64,000 nt of DNA from Brachyspira murdochii DSM 12563 (GCF_000092845.1 NC_014150.1:1979510-2043509), one strand, 5' to 3'. Shown: positions 27,225 through 36,068, counted from the stretch's first letter. The notes: generated from the sequence alone by a model not told the origin. A program made the numbers and translations.

Positions 27225-27302
27225 TTTATACTGAAAATTTTTAAGTTTATAATTTTTTTATTCAACTTTTTGAGAAGCCTGCCTACGGCACGCAGAGCGG
27301 AC

Positions 27303-27425
27303 GGCAAAAGAAGTGGGGTCTGGCACGACTGTGTGCTTCGCAGCAAAGCCACAGTTATAAAAATAAAAATACAAAAATTGAAATAGTATAAATATTTCTT
27401 AATTGAGTTTTGAAACTAGTCTAAT
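27303..27425 (+). repeat. Dispersed repeat, copy A
   Basis: A locally GC-rich segment (GGCAAAAGAAGTGGGG, later CAGCAAAGCCACAG) followed by an A/T tail ending TTTTGAAACTAGTCTAAT. The same order of blocks recurs at about 59976-60080. Copy A lacks the left inverted-repeat end found around the second copy. The rest of the gap to 27503 includes a terminator-like stem (CTCTGCT 27435-27441, AGCAGAG 27459-27465) that serves the minus-strand mmdB gene. Confidence 0.65.
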
Positions 27426-27503
27426 AAATAAAAAACTCTGCTATTTTTATAAAAAAACAGCAGAGCAAAAAACAATTAATTTATTCAAAAATATTATTAT
27501 ATA

Positions 27504-28631
27504 TCAATGAAAAAATGTAAGGAGTATACCCATAATAACAGCACCTGATATAATACCAGATATATTAACAGCCATAGCATGAAGAAGCAGACAGTTTGAA
27601 GAACTATTCTCCTGACCGTAAACATGTGCCCCCCAAGCAGGAACTGGAAAAGCACTTAAACCGGCAGAGCCTATTATAGGATTAACTTTTCCGCCTGATA
27701 ATACATTAATAATTTTTGCTGCAAGTATACCAATTGCTGTACTTAATACTAAAGACACTATTCCAAATACAAATATTAAAACAGTATCTAATGTCATAAA
27801 ATAATCAGCTGTTGCCGAAGAGCCTATTGCCATTCCTATAAGCATAGTAAGTATACCAGTTAAAGATTTCTGTAAAGTAACAGAGAAATTTTTAATAATA
27901 TCAGATTCTCTTAAAATACTTCCAAATAGAAGAGCAGCTATAAGAGGAAAAGAATTAGCTAAAAATATACCGCAAAGTCCCATAGCAATAACAGCAAATA
28001 TAATTTTCTCACCTCTTGAAACCTGTCTTAAATAATTCATAGGAATTTTTCTTTCTTTAGAAGTAGTTAAAACTTTTGTAAGCCCAGACTGTAATACTGG
28101 AAGAAGCTCCATATATAGGTAAGCAGCCATCACAATAGCAGCAAAATATCTAGGCTCTGTAATAAGCGAAGACATATACATAGCCAAAGCTCCGTCAGCA
28201 GCACCAATAATAGCAGTAGCAGCCGATAAGCCTTCTGATATATTTAGAGAACTCATAATATAAAATACTACAAGTATACCTATCTGCGAACTAGCACCTA
28301 TAAAGAAGTTTTTAGGGTCAGCAAGTACAAGACCTAAATCTATCATAGTACCTACGGCAAAAAATACCAATACTGGATAAATACCGCTGTCAGCTCCCTG
28401 ATGAAGAAGTCCTAAAAATCCGCTTACAACATCTTCTGTAAGTTTAGGAAGAGGCATGTTAGAAGCAAGTATTGCAACCCCCATAGGAAGAAGAAGCAAA
28501 GGTTTTCTCTTATAATATATAGACATATATATAAGATAAGCTCCTAAAAGTATCATTATAATTTGGGCTAAAGTCGGCGGATAAAAACCAGTAAGTAAAT
28601 TGTTAAAATCCAAACCTAAAGCATTATTCAT
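27504..28631 (-). CDS. mmdB: Na+-translocating decarboxylase beta subunit
   Basis: Membrane subunit that decarboxylates carboxybiotin and pumps Na+. The 375-residue product is strongly hydrophobic with about 10 helices. It shows family stretches GAADGALAMYMSS (about 142-154), GMAIGSSATADYF (about 266-278) and NPIIGSAGLSAFPVPAWGA (about 317-335). It is the last gene of a cluster mmdA-D-C-B and resembles OadB/MmdB/GcdB. The operon composition favours methylmalonyl-CoA decarboxylase, but the beta subunit alone cannot tell the substrate. Confidence 0.92.
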   Translation of the reverse strand: MNNALGLDFNNLLTGFYPPTLAQIIMILLGAYLIYMSIYYKRKPLLLLPMGVAILASNMPLPKLTEDVVSGFLGLLHQGADSGIYPVLVFFAVGTMIDLGLVLADPKNFFIGASSQIGILVVFYIMSSLNISEGLSAATAIIGAADGALAMYMSSLITEPRYFAAIVMAAYLYMELLPVLQSGLTKVLTTSKERKIPMNYLRQVSRGEKIIFAVIAMGLCGIFLANSFPLIAALLFGSILRESDIIKNFSVTLQKSLTGILTMLIGMAIGSSATADYFMTLDTVLIFVFGIVSLVLSTAIGILAAKIINVLSGGKVNPIIGSAGLSAFPVPAWGAHVYGQENSSSNCLLLHAMAVNISGIISGAVIMGILLTFFH

Positions 28632-28647
28632 ATCTACCCCTTAAATA

Positions 28648-29052
28648 TTACTTAATCTGCAATATAACTTGACCTTCAACTACAGATGAACCTTTTTCAA
28701 CATGTATAGATTTTACCTCACCAGAAGCAGGAGCAGTAAGTTCATTTTCCATTTTCATAGCTTCTAATATAGCTACAACCTGACCTTCAGTAACTTTATC
28801 TCCCACAGCAACGCTAAATGATACTATAGTACCCGGCATAGTTGCTTTTACTGATACAGCATTTTCATCTATAGCAGCAGCAGAAGAAGGAGAAGCTGCC
28901 TGAACAACTGGTTTTGCTTGCTGTACAGGTTTAGGTGCTTGAGTCTGTGCCTGAACAACAGGGGCAGAAACTTTTACTTTCTCTTGCTTAACTTCTTCTA
29001 CTGATACATCATAAGTTTTTCCATTAACAGTGATTTTGTATTGTTTAGTCAT
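28648..29052 (-). CDS. mmdC: Biotin carrier subunit of the decarboxylase
   Basis: Carries biotin between carboxyltransferase and the membrane pump. The product (134 residues) has an N-terminal beta segment (YKITVNGKTYDVSVEEV), a flexible Ala/Pro/Gln/Val linker (about 28-62), and a C-terminal biotinyl domain with the biotinylation motif EAMKMEN (about 97-103). The ATG at 29052 is preferred because GGAG lies 11 nt upstream and the conserved domain starts there. An upstream in-frame start at 29103 adds 17 Asn/Lys-rich residues. BirA, encoded at 25.4-26.4 kb, would biotinylate it. Confidence 0.93.
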   Translation of the reverse strand: MTKQYKITVNGKTYDVSVEEVKQEKVKVSAPVVQAQTQAPKPVQQAKPVVQAASPSSAAAIDENAVSVKATMPGTIVSFSVAVGDKVTEGQVVAILEAMKMENELTAPASGEVKSIHVEKGSSVVEGQVILQIK

Positions 29053-29147
29053 AATGATATTTTCTCCAAAATATTTATTATTATTTAAGTTAATTTTTAT
29101 CATTGCTTAAAACTTTATTAAAAATAATAGTTTTAAGCGAAAAATAA

Positions 29148-29465
29148 TTATTTTATATTTACTCTGTCAGCCATACCCCATATAGGAGTTTTAGATTCCT
29201 CTATAGAAGTAATGATAAATTTATTATTAGACATACCTGTATAAGCTGAAATTGCCGCAGTAATAACAGCGACAAGCTCAGTATCATCAAGCAAGTCTTC
29301 TTCTTTAGTTTTACTCTCCTCTACAACTTTGATTATTTCTTCTTCTTTTTTAAGATTTCTGCTTTTGAATATCATACCCAAAATTACAGATAATATATAA
29401 AAAACTAAAGCGACTATAAAAACAGATACTATACCAAATATTGTAATAGCTGCATTATGTTCCAT
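29148..29465 (-). CDS. mmdD: Decarboxylase gamma/delta (OadG/MmdD-type) subunit
   Basis: The 105-residue protein has one N-terminal transmembrane helix (about 8-31) followed by an acidic/basic linker and a soluble tail with the small strand pattern ELVAVITAAISAYTGM (about 61-76). It matches OadG/MmdD small subunits, which hold the peripheral carboxyltransferase at the membrane complex. It sits between the alpha and biotin carrier genes, exactly where mmdD occurs in other bacteria. The start has a good GGAG site. Confidence 0.85.
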   Translation of the reverse strand: MEHNAAITIFGIVSVFIVALVFYILSVILGMIFKSRNLKKEEEIIKVVEESKTKEEDLLDDTELVAVITAAISAYTGMSNNKFIITSIEESKTPIWGMADRVNIK

Positions 29466-29497
29466 TTAACACTCCTTAAAATGATATATAATTTAAT

Positions 29498-31042
29498 TTA
29501 TAGAGGTATATTACCATGTTTTCTAGGAAGTCTTGTTTCTCTTTTGCTTTTTAAAAGCTGCAAAGCATTAATAAGATAGCTTCTAGTATATTCAGGCTCA
29601 ATTACATCATCAACATAACCTCTTACAGCAGCTCTGTAAGGATTAGCAAACTCTTTTTTATACTCTTCTATTTTTTCAGCCCTAACTTTTTTAGGGTCAT
29701 CAGCTTTATCTATTTCTTTTTTGAATATTATATTAGCAGCTCCGTCTGGTCCCATAACAGCAATCTCCGCAGAAGGCCAAGCGTAAACCATATCAGCACC
29801 CAAATGTTTAGAACACATAGCAATATAAGCTCCGCCGTATGATTTTCTTATGATAAGAGTAATTTTAGGAGCAGTAGCCTCTGAATAAGCATATAAAAGT
29901 TTAGCACCATGTCTTATAACTCCGTTGTGCTCCTGACCTACACCGGGCAAATATCCTGCTGTATCAACTAATGTGATTAAAGGAATATTAAAACTATCGC
30001 AGAAACGTATAAATCTTGCTGCTTTGTCCGCTGCATTAATATCAAGTACGCCAGCCATAGAATTAGGCTGATTGGCTATTATACCAACTGATTTTCCGTC
30101 AAGACGTGCAAAACATATAACTATATTAGTAGCAAATAAAGGCTGAAGCTCAAAAAACTCTCCGTTATCAACCACTCTTTTTATAACTTCTTTAATGTCA
30201 TAAGGTTTATTAGGACTGTCTGGAAGTATATTAGATAACTCTTCATCGTTTCTATTAGGATCATCGCCTGTATTTTCTAAAGGAACATCTTCCAAGTTAT
30301 TTTGAGGTATATATGAAAGTAATGTTTTTACTCCTTCCAAAGTAGATACTTCATCTGGGAACATCAAAGAAGCAACACCTGAAGTTTTACTATGAACGTA
30401 AGCTCCTCCAAGCTCTTCAGCAGAAACTTGTTCTCCTGTTACAGCTTTTACTACCTGAGGACCAGTAATAAACATGTTTGAACTTTTATCAGTCATAAAT
30501 ATAAAGTCCATCAAAGCAGGCGAATAAACAGCTCCTCCAGCACAAGGTCCCATTATAACACATATCTGCGGTATTACTCCAGAAGCCTGAACATTTCTGT
30601 AGAAAATATCCCCGTATCCTCTTAATGAGTCAATACCTTCCTGTATCCTAGCCCCGCCCGAATCATTAATACCTATGCAAGGGCAGCCCAGCTTTATTGC
30701 CATATCCTGTACTTTACAAATTTTGGCAGCATGCATTTGTCCTAATGAACCGCCTATTACAGTAAAGTCCTGAGCATATATACATACTTGTCTTCCGTTA
30801 ATTTTACCGTATCCTGTAACTACACCTTCTCCAGCTACCTTGTTTTTTTCCATACCAAAATCACTGCATCTATGCTCTATGAAAGCATCAATCTCGCAGA
30901 AAGTATTTTCATCTAATAATTGTAAAATACGTTCTCTTGCAGTTAATTTTCCTTTTTTATGGCGTTCTTCTATTTTGTCTTCTCCGCCAGCCTTTTCTAT
31001 TTTTTCTTTTCTTTTTCTAAGTTCATTGATTTTTTCTTGCAT
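29498..31042 (-). CDS. mmdA: Methylmalonyl-CoA decarboxylase alpha (carboxyltransferase) subunit
   Basis: Transfers the carboxyl group of an acyl-CoA to the biotin carrier. The 514-residue product is a full-length carboxyltransferase of the propionyl-CoA carboxylase beta/MmdA type: GKLTARERI (about 31-39), GGSLGQMHAAK (about 97-107), NDSGGARIQEG (about 121-131), GPCAGGAVYSP (about 162-172) and DTAGYLPGVGQEHNG (about 352-366). The length fits MmdA (about 510) better than GcdA (about 590). With mmdD, mmdC and mmdB downstream it forms a Na+-pumping decarboxylase that gains energy from methylmalonyl-CoA. Confidence 0.9.
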   Translation of the reverse strand: MQEKINELRKRKEKIEKAGGEDKIEERHKKGKLTARERILQLLDENTFCEIDAFIEHRCSDFGMEKNKVAGEGVVTGYGKINGRQVCIYAQDFTVIGGSLGQMHAAKICKVQDMAIKLGCPCIGINDSGGARIQEGIDSLRGYGDIFYRNVQASGVIPQICVIMGPCAGGAVYSPALMDFIFMTDKSSNMFITGPQVVKAVTGEQVSAEELGGAYVHSKTSGVASLMFPDEVSTLEGVKTLLSYIPQNNLEDVPLENTGDDPNRNDEELSNILPDSPNKPYDIKEVIKRVVDNGEFFELQPLFATNIVICFARLDGKSVGIIANQPNSMAGVLDINAADKAARFIRFCDSFNIPLITLVDTAGYLPGVGQEHNGVIRHGAKLLYAYSEATAPKITLIIRKSYGGAYIAMCSKHLGADMVYAWPSAEIAVMGPDGAANIIFKKEIDKADDPKKVRAEKIEEYKKEFANPYRAAVRGYVDDVIEPEYTRSYLINALQLLKSKRETRLPRKHGNIPL

Positions 31043-31344
31043 ATTTTTTAAGTCCTTATTAGATTTTTTGTCTAATTATTAGATTTTAATGCTTTCATAA
31101 AACATATACTATTTATTATTTATTGCAATGTTATTTTCTAACTTTTGTATGTTTTAACAATTTAGTCGAATGTTAAAAAATATTAAAAAATATAAAAAAA
31201 TATCTGAAAAAACTTGCAAAAAAGTTAGAATGCTCTTACAATTATGCTTCTATTATAATAAATAAACAAAAAACAAACTATATATAGTTTATTTTTTTCT
31301 ATATTATGGTTTATTATATAGATAATAATTAAAAGGATAATTAA
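31043..31344. promoter_or_regulatory. Divergent control region between mmd operon and outer-membrane gene
   Basis: The 302-bp gap holds a perfect inverted repeat TTTTAACA (31152-31159) / TGTTAAAA (31171-31178) with 11 bp between the arms. A 16-bp palindrome AAACTATATATAGTTT lies at 31275-31290. Either could bind a dimeric regulator; the first lies about 110-135 bp upstream of mmdA. No open frame was seen. Confidence 0.4.
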
Positions 31345-31989
31345 ATGAAAAAATTAATAATAATAACAAGCATATTAATTATGAGTATAAGCAGCGGATT
31401 AATGGCAAAAACAGGATTTAGTTTAGGACTGCTTGTTCCTCTTGGAGCGAGTTTCAGCAGTTTCAGCGGTAATGATTCATCAAGTTTGAAATCGGATGTT
31501 GGTTTTGAATTTGGTGTTCATGTTCAGCCTGCTTATTATTTTGGTTTTGAATATTTATCATTTGGACTTGGTTTGGATTTAGGATATAACAGAGATGTAT
31601 TTGCATTCAAAGCAGCAATTGATGAAAAATCAAGAGGCGGTATTGTTTTTGACAGTTTAATGATAGGAATACTTCCAAGAATAGATGTTTGGTTTGTATC
31701 AATAGGGGTAGGAGCAGGAGTAAAAATACCTTTAGGTGGAAGCAGCTATTTTAGAGAAAGCGATGGAGGATATACTTCTCAAGGATATGATTTAAAAAAG
31801 ATAAGAGAAAATTTTAAAAATCCATACATACCTTATGTTAAGGCTTCTGTTGATTTTCTATTGCCTCTTAATATAGTTCTTGGGGTATACGCTTCTTATG
31901 ATATACCTTTGGCAGAAACTAAAAATCCATCATTTAATACTAAATTCTCTTCTTTTGATTTAGGTGCTGAAGTGGGATTAAGATTTTAA
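31345..31989 (+). CDS. Predicted outer-membrane beta-barrel protein
   Basis: The 214-residue product has a signal peptide (hydrophobic about 5-19, ending GLMAK). Alternating hydrophobic/Gly segments typical of barrel strands follow (FSLGLLVPLG, YFGFEYLSFGLGLDLGY, VSIGVGAGVKIPLGG). The last strand ends in Phe (GAEVGLRF), the common C-terminal signal for barrel insertion. AAAGGA lies upstream of the ATG, and a strong terminator follows at 32007. Function is unknown. The protein at 36213 has a related design. Confidence 0.75.
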   Translation: MKKLIIITSILIMSISSGLMAKTGFSLGLLVPLGASFSSFSGNDSSSLKSDVGFEFGVHVQPAYYFGFEYLSFGLGLDLGYNRDVFAFKAAIDEKSRGGIVFDSLMIGILPRIDVWFVSIGVGAGVKIPLGGSSYFRESDGGYTSQGYDLKKIRENFKNPYIPYVKASVDFLLPLNIVLGVYASYDIPLAETKNPSFNTKFSSFDLGAEVGLRF

Positions 31990-32006
31990 TTAATACATAA
32001 TTATAG

Positions 32007-32048
32007 AAGGAGGCATAATCATTGTATTTTTGCCTCCTTTGTTTTTAT
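32007..32048 (+). terminator. Terminator after the outer-membrane gene
   Basis: AAGGAGGC (32007-32014) pairs perfectly with GCCTCCTT (32032-32039), followed by TGTTTTTAT. It separates the barrel gene from the promoter of the dap operon at 32099. Confidence 0.8.
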
Positions 32049-32098
32049 ATAAACTTATAAATTCAATCTTATTCTTTTAAAAAATAAGATTCTTATTC

Positions 32099-32127
32099 TT
32101 GACTTTTACGATGTTATTACATATAAT
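32099..32127 (+). promoter_or_regulatory. Promoter for the leader ORF and dap operon
   Basis: TTGACT (32099-32104) and TATAAT (32122-32127) have a 17-bp spacer. The predicted start near 32134 gives a leader of about 29 nt before the small ORF at 32163 and about 274 nt before the first enzyme gene at 32408. Confidence 0.7.
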
Positions 32128-32162
32128 AATACTATCAATAAATAATTTATAAGGAGTTTGGA

Positions 32163-32306
32163 ATGTATACTTCGTTCATAACCAATACAGCCCAGTGCCG
32201 TATTTTAACCACCACCTCAAACACCACAGATAATGAAAATATCTTTTTTCAGCTTTCTAAATTCTATAAATCTTTCAAACGTAATCTATCAAAATCTAAG
32301 AAGTAA
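32163..32306 (+). CDS. 47-codon Thr- and Lys-rich leader ORF upstream of the dap operon
   Basis: AAGGAG at 32151-32156, 6 nt before the ATG, makes translation likely. The 47-residue product contains a Thr-rich run (CRILTTTSNTTDN, about 12-24) that uses ACC codons rare in this AT-rich sequence, and ends in a Lys-rich stretch with six Lys in the last 15 residues (SKFYKSFKRNLSKSKK). No enzyme domain fits. The downstream genes make lysine/DAP from aspartate, the pathway that also gives threonine, so a peptide leader sensing charged tRNA-Thr or tRNA-Lys is a reasonable idea. At the end of the ORF, AAGAA-GTAA-TTCTT followed by a T run forms a weak terminator-like hairpin at 32298-32318. It could instead be an unrecognised small protein. 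Confidence 0.6.
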   Translation: MYTSFITNTAQCRILTTTSNTTDNENIFFQLSKFYKSFKRNLSKSKK

Positions 32307-32407
32307 TTCTTTTTTTAATAATTCCAAAAAACTAATTTTTAATATAATTTTTAATTTTTTAAGTAATATTTTATAATTGTTTAAAAAATATTAAGGCATA
32401 TATAATA

Positions 32408-33592
32408 ATGAATAATTCTATAATATCAGAAAATATTCTTTTGTCTATGAAAGACTTTTTAATAGATTTAAGGAGAGACTTGCATTCGCACCCAGAACTA
32501 GGCTTTGAAGAGTTTAGAACATCAGAAAAAATCTCTTCTATATTAAAATCATTAAATATTAGTCATAAAACAAAAGCAGCAAAAACAGGTATAATAGCAG
32601 ATATTGAAGGTGAGGATAAAAACTTTACTATAGCATTCAGAGCTGATATGGACGCTTTGCCTATGGAAGATAATAAACAAAACTGTTCATACTCTTCAAA
32701 AAATAAAGGAGTATGCCATTCTTGCGGACATGATGTGCATATGACAGTATTAACAGGGGTGGCTAAGTATTTTTCAGAAATAAAACCTCCATGCAATATT
32801 AGGCTAATATATCAGCCTGCAGAAGAGACTACAGGCGGAGCTTTGCCTATGATTAATGAAGGAGCTTTAGAAAATGTTAATGCTATTTACGGACTTCATG
32901 TACGTCCGGAAATAAGAGTAGGACAGGTAAGCACAACATACGGAGCAATGTATGCTAGTTCTAATATGTTTGAAATAAATATAAAGGGCAAATCAGCACA
33001 TGGAGCTAAATCATATAACGGGGTTGATCCTATAGTAGTATCTTCTCATATCATAACTCAGCTTCATAGTTTTATTTCTGCATTTACAGATCATACTATA
33101 AGACTTCATGTAGGAAGCATAAACGGTGGAACTGCAGGCAATATAGTAGCTGATAATGTAAAAATGAAAGGTATTATAAGAATGCTGTGCGATGATGAAA
33201 CTAGAAATAAAAGATTAAAAATGATAGAGAATATTGTTGTAAATACATCAGAAAGTTTTGGGGCTTTGGGAGAATTTATTAATATACCGTCTTATCCTGC
33301 TTTGATTAATCATGATGAGGCGGTTAATATTGTTAGAGAATCAGCTTCAAGTATTCTAGGTAATGAAAACTGCCTTGAAGAAAATGCCAACATGACAACT
33401 GAAGATTTTAGTTATTATCTTCAAAGGGTAAAAGGTGCATTTTTTAGTTTGGGTGTATCAAATGATAAAATAAATGTTCCTATTCATAATGGGCTTTTTG
33501 ATATAGACGAAAATGCGATTAATATAGGGGTAAAAATACAAATACTTAATGTTTATAATACATATAAAAATAAGGATTTTTTTATATCTTAA
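32408..33592 (+). CDS. M20 amidohydrolase, probable N-acetyldiaminopimelate deacetylase
   Basis: The 394-residue product belongs to the M20D amidohydrolases: RDLHSHPELGFEE (about 23-35), AFRADMDALPM (about 76-86), CHSCGHDVHM (about 101-110, metal ligands), YQPAEETTGGA (about 138-148) and GLHVRPE (about 165-171). Family members remove acyl groups from amino acids or peptides. dapA, dapB and dapH follow, and the acetylase route of DAP synthesis needs an N-acetyl-L,L-DAP deacetylase, so that is the best call. Substrate is inferred from context. Start: AAGG about 11 nt upstream of the ATG. Confidence 0.85.
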   Translation: MNNSIISENILLSMKDFLIDLRRDLHSHPELGFEEFRTSEKISSILKSLNISHKTKAAKTGIIADIEGEDKNFTIAFRADMDALPMEDNKQNCSYSSKNKGVCHSCGHDVHMTVLTGVAKYFSEIKPPCNIRLIYQPAEETTGGALPMINEGALENVNAIYGLHVRPEIRVGQVSTTYGAMYASSNMFEINIKGKSAHGAKSYNGVDPIVVSSHIITQLHSFISAFTDHTIRLHVGSINGGTAGNIVADNVKMKGIIRMLCDDETRNKRLKMIENIVVNTSESFGALGEFINIPSYPALINHDEAVNIVRESASSILGNENCLEENANMTTEDFSYYLQRVKGAFFSLGVSNDKINVPIHNGLFDIDENAINIGVKIQILNVYNTYKNKDFFIS

Positions 33593-33663
33593 CATAATTT
33601 ATTTTTTAATATTTTACTATGGTAAAAAAATAAAATGCAATATATAATTAAAGGAGATTAAAT

Positions 33664-34545
33664 ATGTCATTATTTGAAGGAGCAGGTGTAGCTTTAATAA
33701 CACCATTTACAAAAGATTACAAAATTAATTATGAGAAATTAGAAGAGCTTATTGAGTTTCATATAGCAAATAAAGCAGATGCTATTGTTGCAGCAGGTAC
33801 CACAGCAGAAAGTGCCACTCTAAATTTTGAAGAGAGAATGGAGGTAATCAAATTCTGTATAGACCGAACTAAAAAAAGAACCTTGTTAATAGCAGGAACT
33901 GGAACTAACTCTACATCTATGGCAGTGGAGTTTAGCAAACAATCTTATGAATATGGTGCTGATATAGTAATGGCAGTAACTCCATACTATAATAAAGGTA
34001 ATGAAAGCGGACTTATTGATTATTTTACGCAAATAGCAAATAGTGTAAAATGCCCTGTTATAATGTATAATGTTCCTTCAAGAACTGGAGTTAAATTACC
34101 GCTTAATGTCATTAAAACTTTATCCGAAGTTCCTAATATTCAAGGTATAAAAGAGGCAAGCGGAGATATTGGATATGTGGCTGATATTGCTAATATTGCC
34201 CCTAAATTGGATATTTACTCTGGAAATGATGATATGGTTACCCCAATGATGGCTTTAGGTGCTAAAGGTGTAATATCTGTTACAAGCAACATTATACCTA
34301 AAGAAAATCATGATATGGTTATGAATTATATTAACGGAAATATTAAAGAAGCTGTAGAAGCACAGATTAAATATATAGATTTGATAAGAGCTATGTTTAT
34401 AGAGGTTAATCCAGTACCTATAAAAGAAGCTATGAATATGATGGGTTTTAATGTAGGTGAATGCCGCTCTCCATTAGGTCCTTTAAGTGAGAAAAACAGA
34501 GAGCATGTAAGACAAACACTTAATAAATACGGATTAATAAAATAA
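33664..34545 (+). CDS. dapA: 4-hydroxy-tetrahydrodipicolinate synthase
   Basis: Condenses pyruvate with aspartate semialdehyde, the first step dedicated to lysine/DAP. The 293-residue product is canonical: GAGVALITPF (about 6-15), AAGTTAESATL (about 42-52), VTPYYNK with the active-site Tyr (about 103-109), YNVPSRTG (about 131-138) and the Schiff-base Lys in GIKEASGD (about 159-166). AAAGGAG lies just before the ATG. It is the second enzyme gene of the dap operon; dapB begins 33 bp downstream. Confidence 0.96.
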   Translation: MSLFEGAGVALITPFTKDYKINYEKLEELIEFHIANKADAIVAAGTTAESATLNFEERMEVIKFCIDRTKKRTLLIAGTGTNSTSMAVEFSKQSYEYGADIVMAVTPYYNKGNESGLIDYFTQIANSVKCPVIMYNVPSRTGVKLPLNVIKTLSEVPNIQGIKEASGDIGYVADIANIAPKLDIYSGNDDMVTPMMALGAKGVISVTSNIIPKENHDMVMNYINGNIKEAVEAQIKYIDLIRAMFIEVNPVPIKEAMNMMGFNVGECRSPLGPLSEKNREHVRQTLNKYGLIK

Positions 34546-34578
34546 TTAATAAAAAATATAAAAAACGGAGTAAAAAAT

Positions 34579-35274
34579 ATGAAAATAATGATACATGGAA
34601 CAGGAGTGATGAGCTCTATGTTAAAAGAAGTTATAGAAAAAGATGGAGAGTTTGAAATATCTGCCTTTGTTGATGATTTTACTGATGAAAAAGGCGACAT
34701 GATAATCGACTTCTCTCATTTCTCTAGGCTTCCAGCTATGATAGACTATGGTGTAAAAAATAATATACCTATGGTTATCTGTACTACTGGTTATGATGAA
34801 ACTGTACTTGCAAAAATAGTTGAAGCTTCTACTCATGTGCCTATAGTATTATCTTCTAATACTTGTATAGGTATGAATTTGATGAATGAAATTGTTGCTA
34901 AAATTGCACCTCTATTAACTGGTTTTGATATTGAAATTATAGAAACTCACCATAATAGAAAAGTGGACTCTCCAAGCGGTACTGCTAAAAGTCTTTATAA
35001 TGTTATTAATGATGCTTTGGATAATCAAATGTCATTAGTTAATGGAAGAAATGGTTTGCATATAAGAGATAAAAAAGAAATAGGAATACATTCTGTAAGG
35101 GGAGGTTCTGTTGTAGGAGAGCATAAAGTTATTTTCTTTGGTGATGATGAAATTATAGAAATAAAACACACTTCTACTTCAAGAAGAATATTTGCTAATG
35201 GTGCTGTTAAAGCTGCTAAATTCCTTATGGGTAAAAAACCGGGTCTTTATAGAATGAAAGAAGTTTTGTCATAA
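34579..35274 (+). CDS. dapB: 4-hydroxy-tetrahydrodipicolinate reductase (short form)
   Basis: NAD(P)H reduction step of lysine synthesis. The 231-residue product has IIETHHNRKVDSPSGTAK (about 129-146), the DapB signature with catalytic His and Lys, and a matching C-terminal block (IHSVRGGSVVGEHKVIFFG). It is shorter than usual (about 250-270 residues): loops in the N-terminal Rossmann domain are trimmed, and the glycine motif reads HGTGVMSS instead of GxxGxMG. The reading frame is intact. CGGAG precedes the start. It lies between dapA and dapH. Confidence 0.93.
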   Translation: MKIMIHGTGVMSSMLKEVIEKDGEFEISAFVDDFTDEKGDMIIDFSHFSRLPAMIDYGVKNNIPMVICTTGYDETVLAKIVEASTHVPIVLSSNTCIGMNLMNEIVAKIAPLLTGFDIEIIETHHNRKVDSPSGTAKSLYNVINDALDNQMSLVNGRNGLHIRDKKEIGIHSVRGGSVVGEHKVIFFGDDEIIEIKHTSTSRRIFANGAVKAAKFLMGKKPGLYRMKEVLS

Positions 35275-35339
35275 AACAACTAATAATAATTCAATAATAC
35301 CGTTACTAAGCAGAAAATTTATTTGAGGAGAATAGTAAA

Positions 35340-36053
35340 ATGGATATGTTAGAAAAGTCAGAAGATATTATTGCATATATTAAAAATTCTAAGAAAAAAA
35401 CACCAGTAAAAGCATATATAAGAGGAAATTTACCTAATAATATAGTAACAAATACAAGCGTAAAAATTTTCTCATCTGGTAATTTCCACTTTATGGTTGG
35501 AGAATATGAAGAGATACAGAATATACTAACAGAATATAAAAAATTTATAGAAGACTGCTACTTGGAAAATGACAGAAGAAATTCTGGAGTTCCTACTTTG
35601 GATTATTCTACTGTTAATGCTAGAATTGAGCCTGGTGCTGTAATCAGAGATAAAGTAAAAATCGGAGATAATGCTGTTATAATGATGGGAGCTATTATCA
35701 ATATAGGTGCTGAAATAGGCGAGGGTACTATGATAGATATGGGAGCTGTTTTAGGCGGACGTGCTATTGTGGGTAAAAACTGCCATGTAGGTGCTGGTGC
35801 TGTACTTGCTGGTGTTATTGAACCGCCTTCTGCTAAACCTGTTATTATAGAAGATAATGTTGTAATAGGAGCGAATGCCGTTATTATTGAAGGCGTACAT
35901 GTGGGTAAAAATGCTGTTATTGGTGCTGGTGCTGTTGTTATAGAAGATGTTGAAGAAAATCAGGTGGTTGCGGGAAATCCTGCTAAAGTTATAAAAACTA
36001 AAGATGAAAAAACTGCTGATAAAACTAAATTGGTAGATGATTTAAGAAAATAA
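35340..36053 (+). CDS. dapH: Tetrahydrodipicolinate N-acetyltransferase
   Basis: Acetyl-CoA-dependent acetylation of tetrahydrodipicolinate, defining the acetylase branch of DAP synthesis. The 237-residue product has a short N-terminal domain (about 1-85) and a left-handed beta-helix of hexapeptide repeats ([16 protein letters not shown] from about 97, [32 protein letters not shown]). It ends with the VAGNPAKVI motif (about 214-222). Length and order match Bacillus DapH/YkuQ. GAGGAG precedes the ATG. A terminator at 36069 closes the operon. Confidence 0.94.
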   Translation: MDMLEKSEDIIAYIKNSKKKTPVKAYIRGNLPNNIVTNTSVKIFSSGNFHFMVGEYEEIQNILTEYKKFIEDCYLENDRRNSGVPTLDYSTVNARIEPGAVIRDKVKIGDNAVIMMGAIINIGAEIGEGTMIDMGAVLGGRAIVGKNCHVGAGAVLAGVIEPPSAKPVIIEDNVVIGANAVIIEGVHVGKNAVIGAGAVVIEDVEENQVVAGNPAKVIKTKDEKTADKTKLVDDLRK

Positions 36054-36068
36054 TTTCTTTTTACAATT

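Noticed and set aside
32307..32407. A lysine riboswitch before the dap operon
   Set aside because: The leader is too short and nearly all A/T; none of the conserved lysine-riboswitch core is visible.
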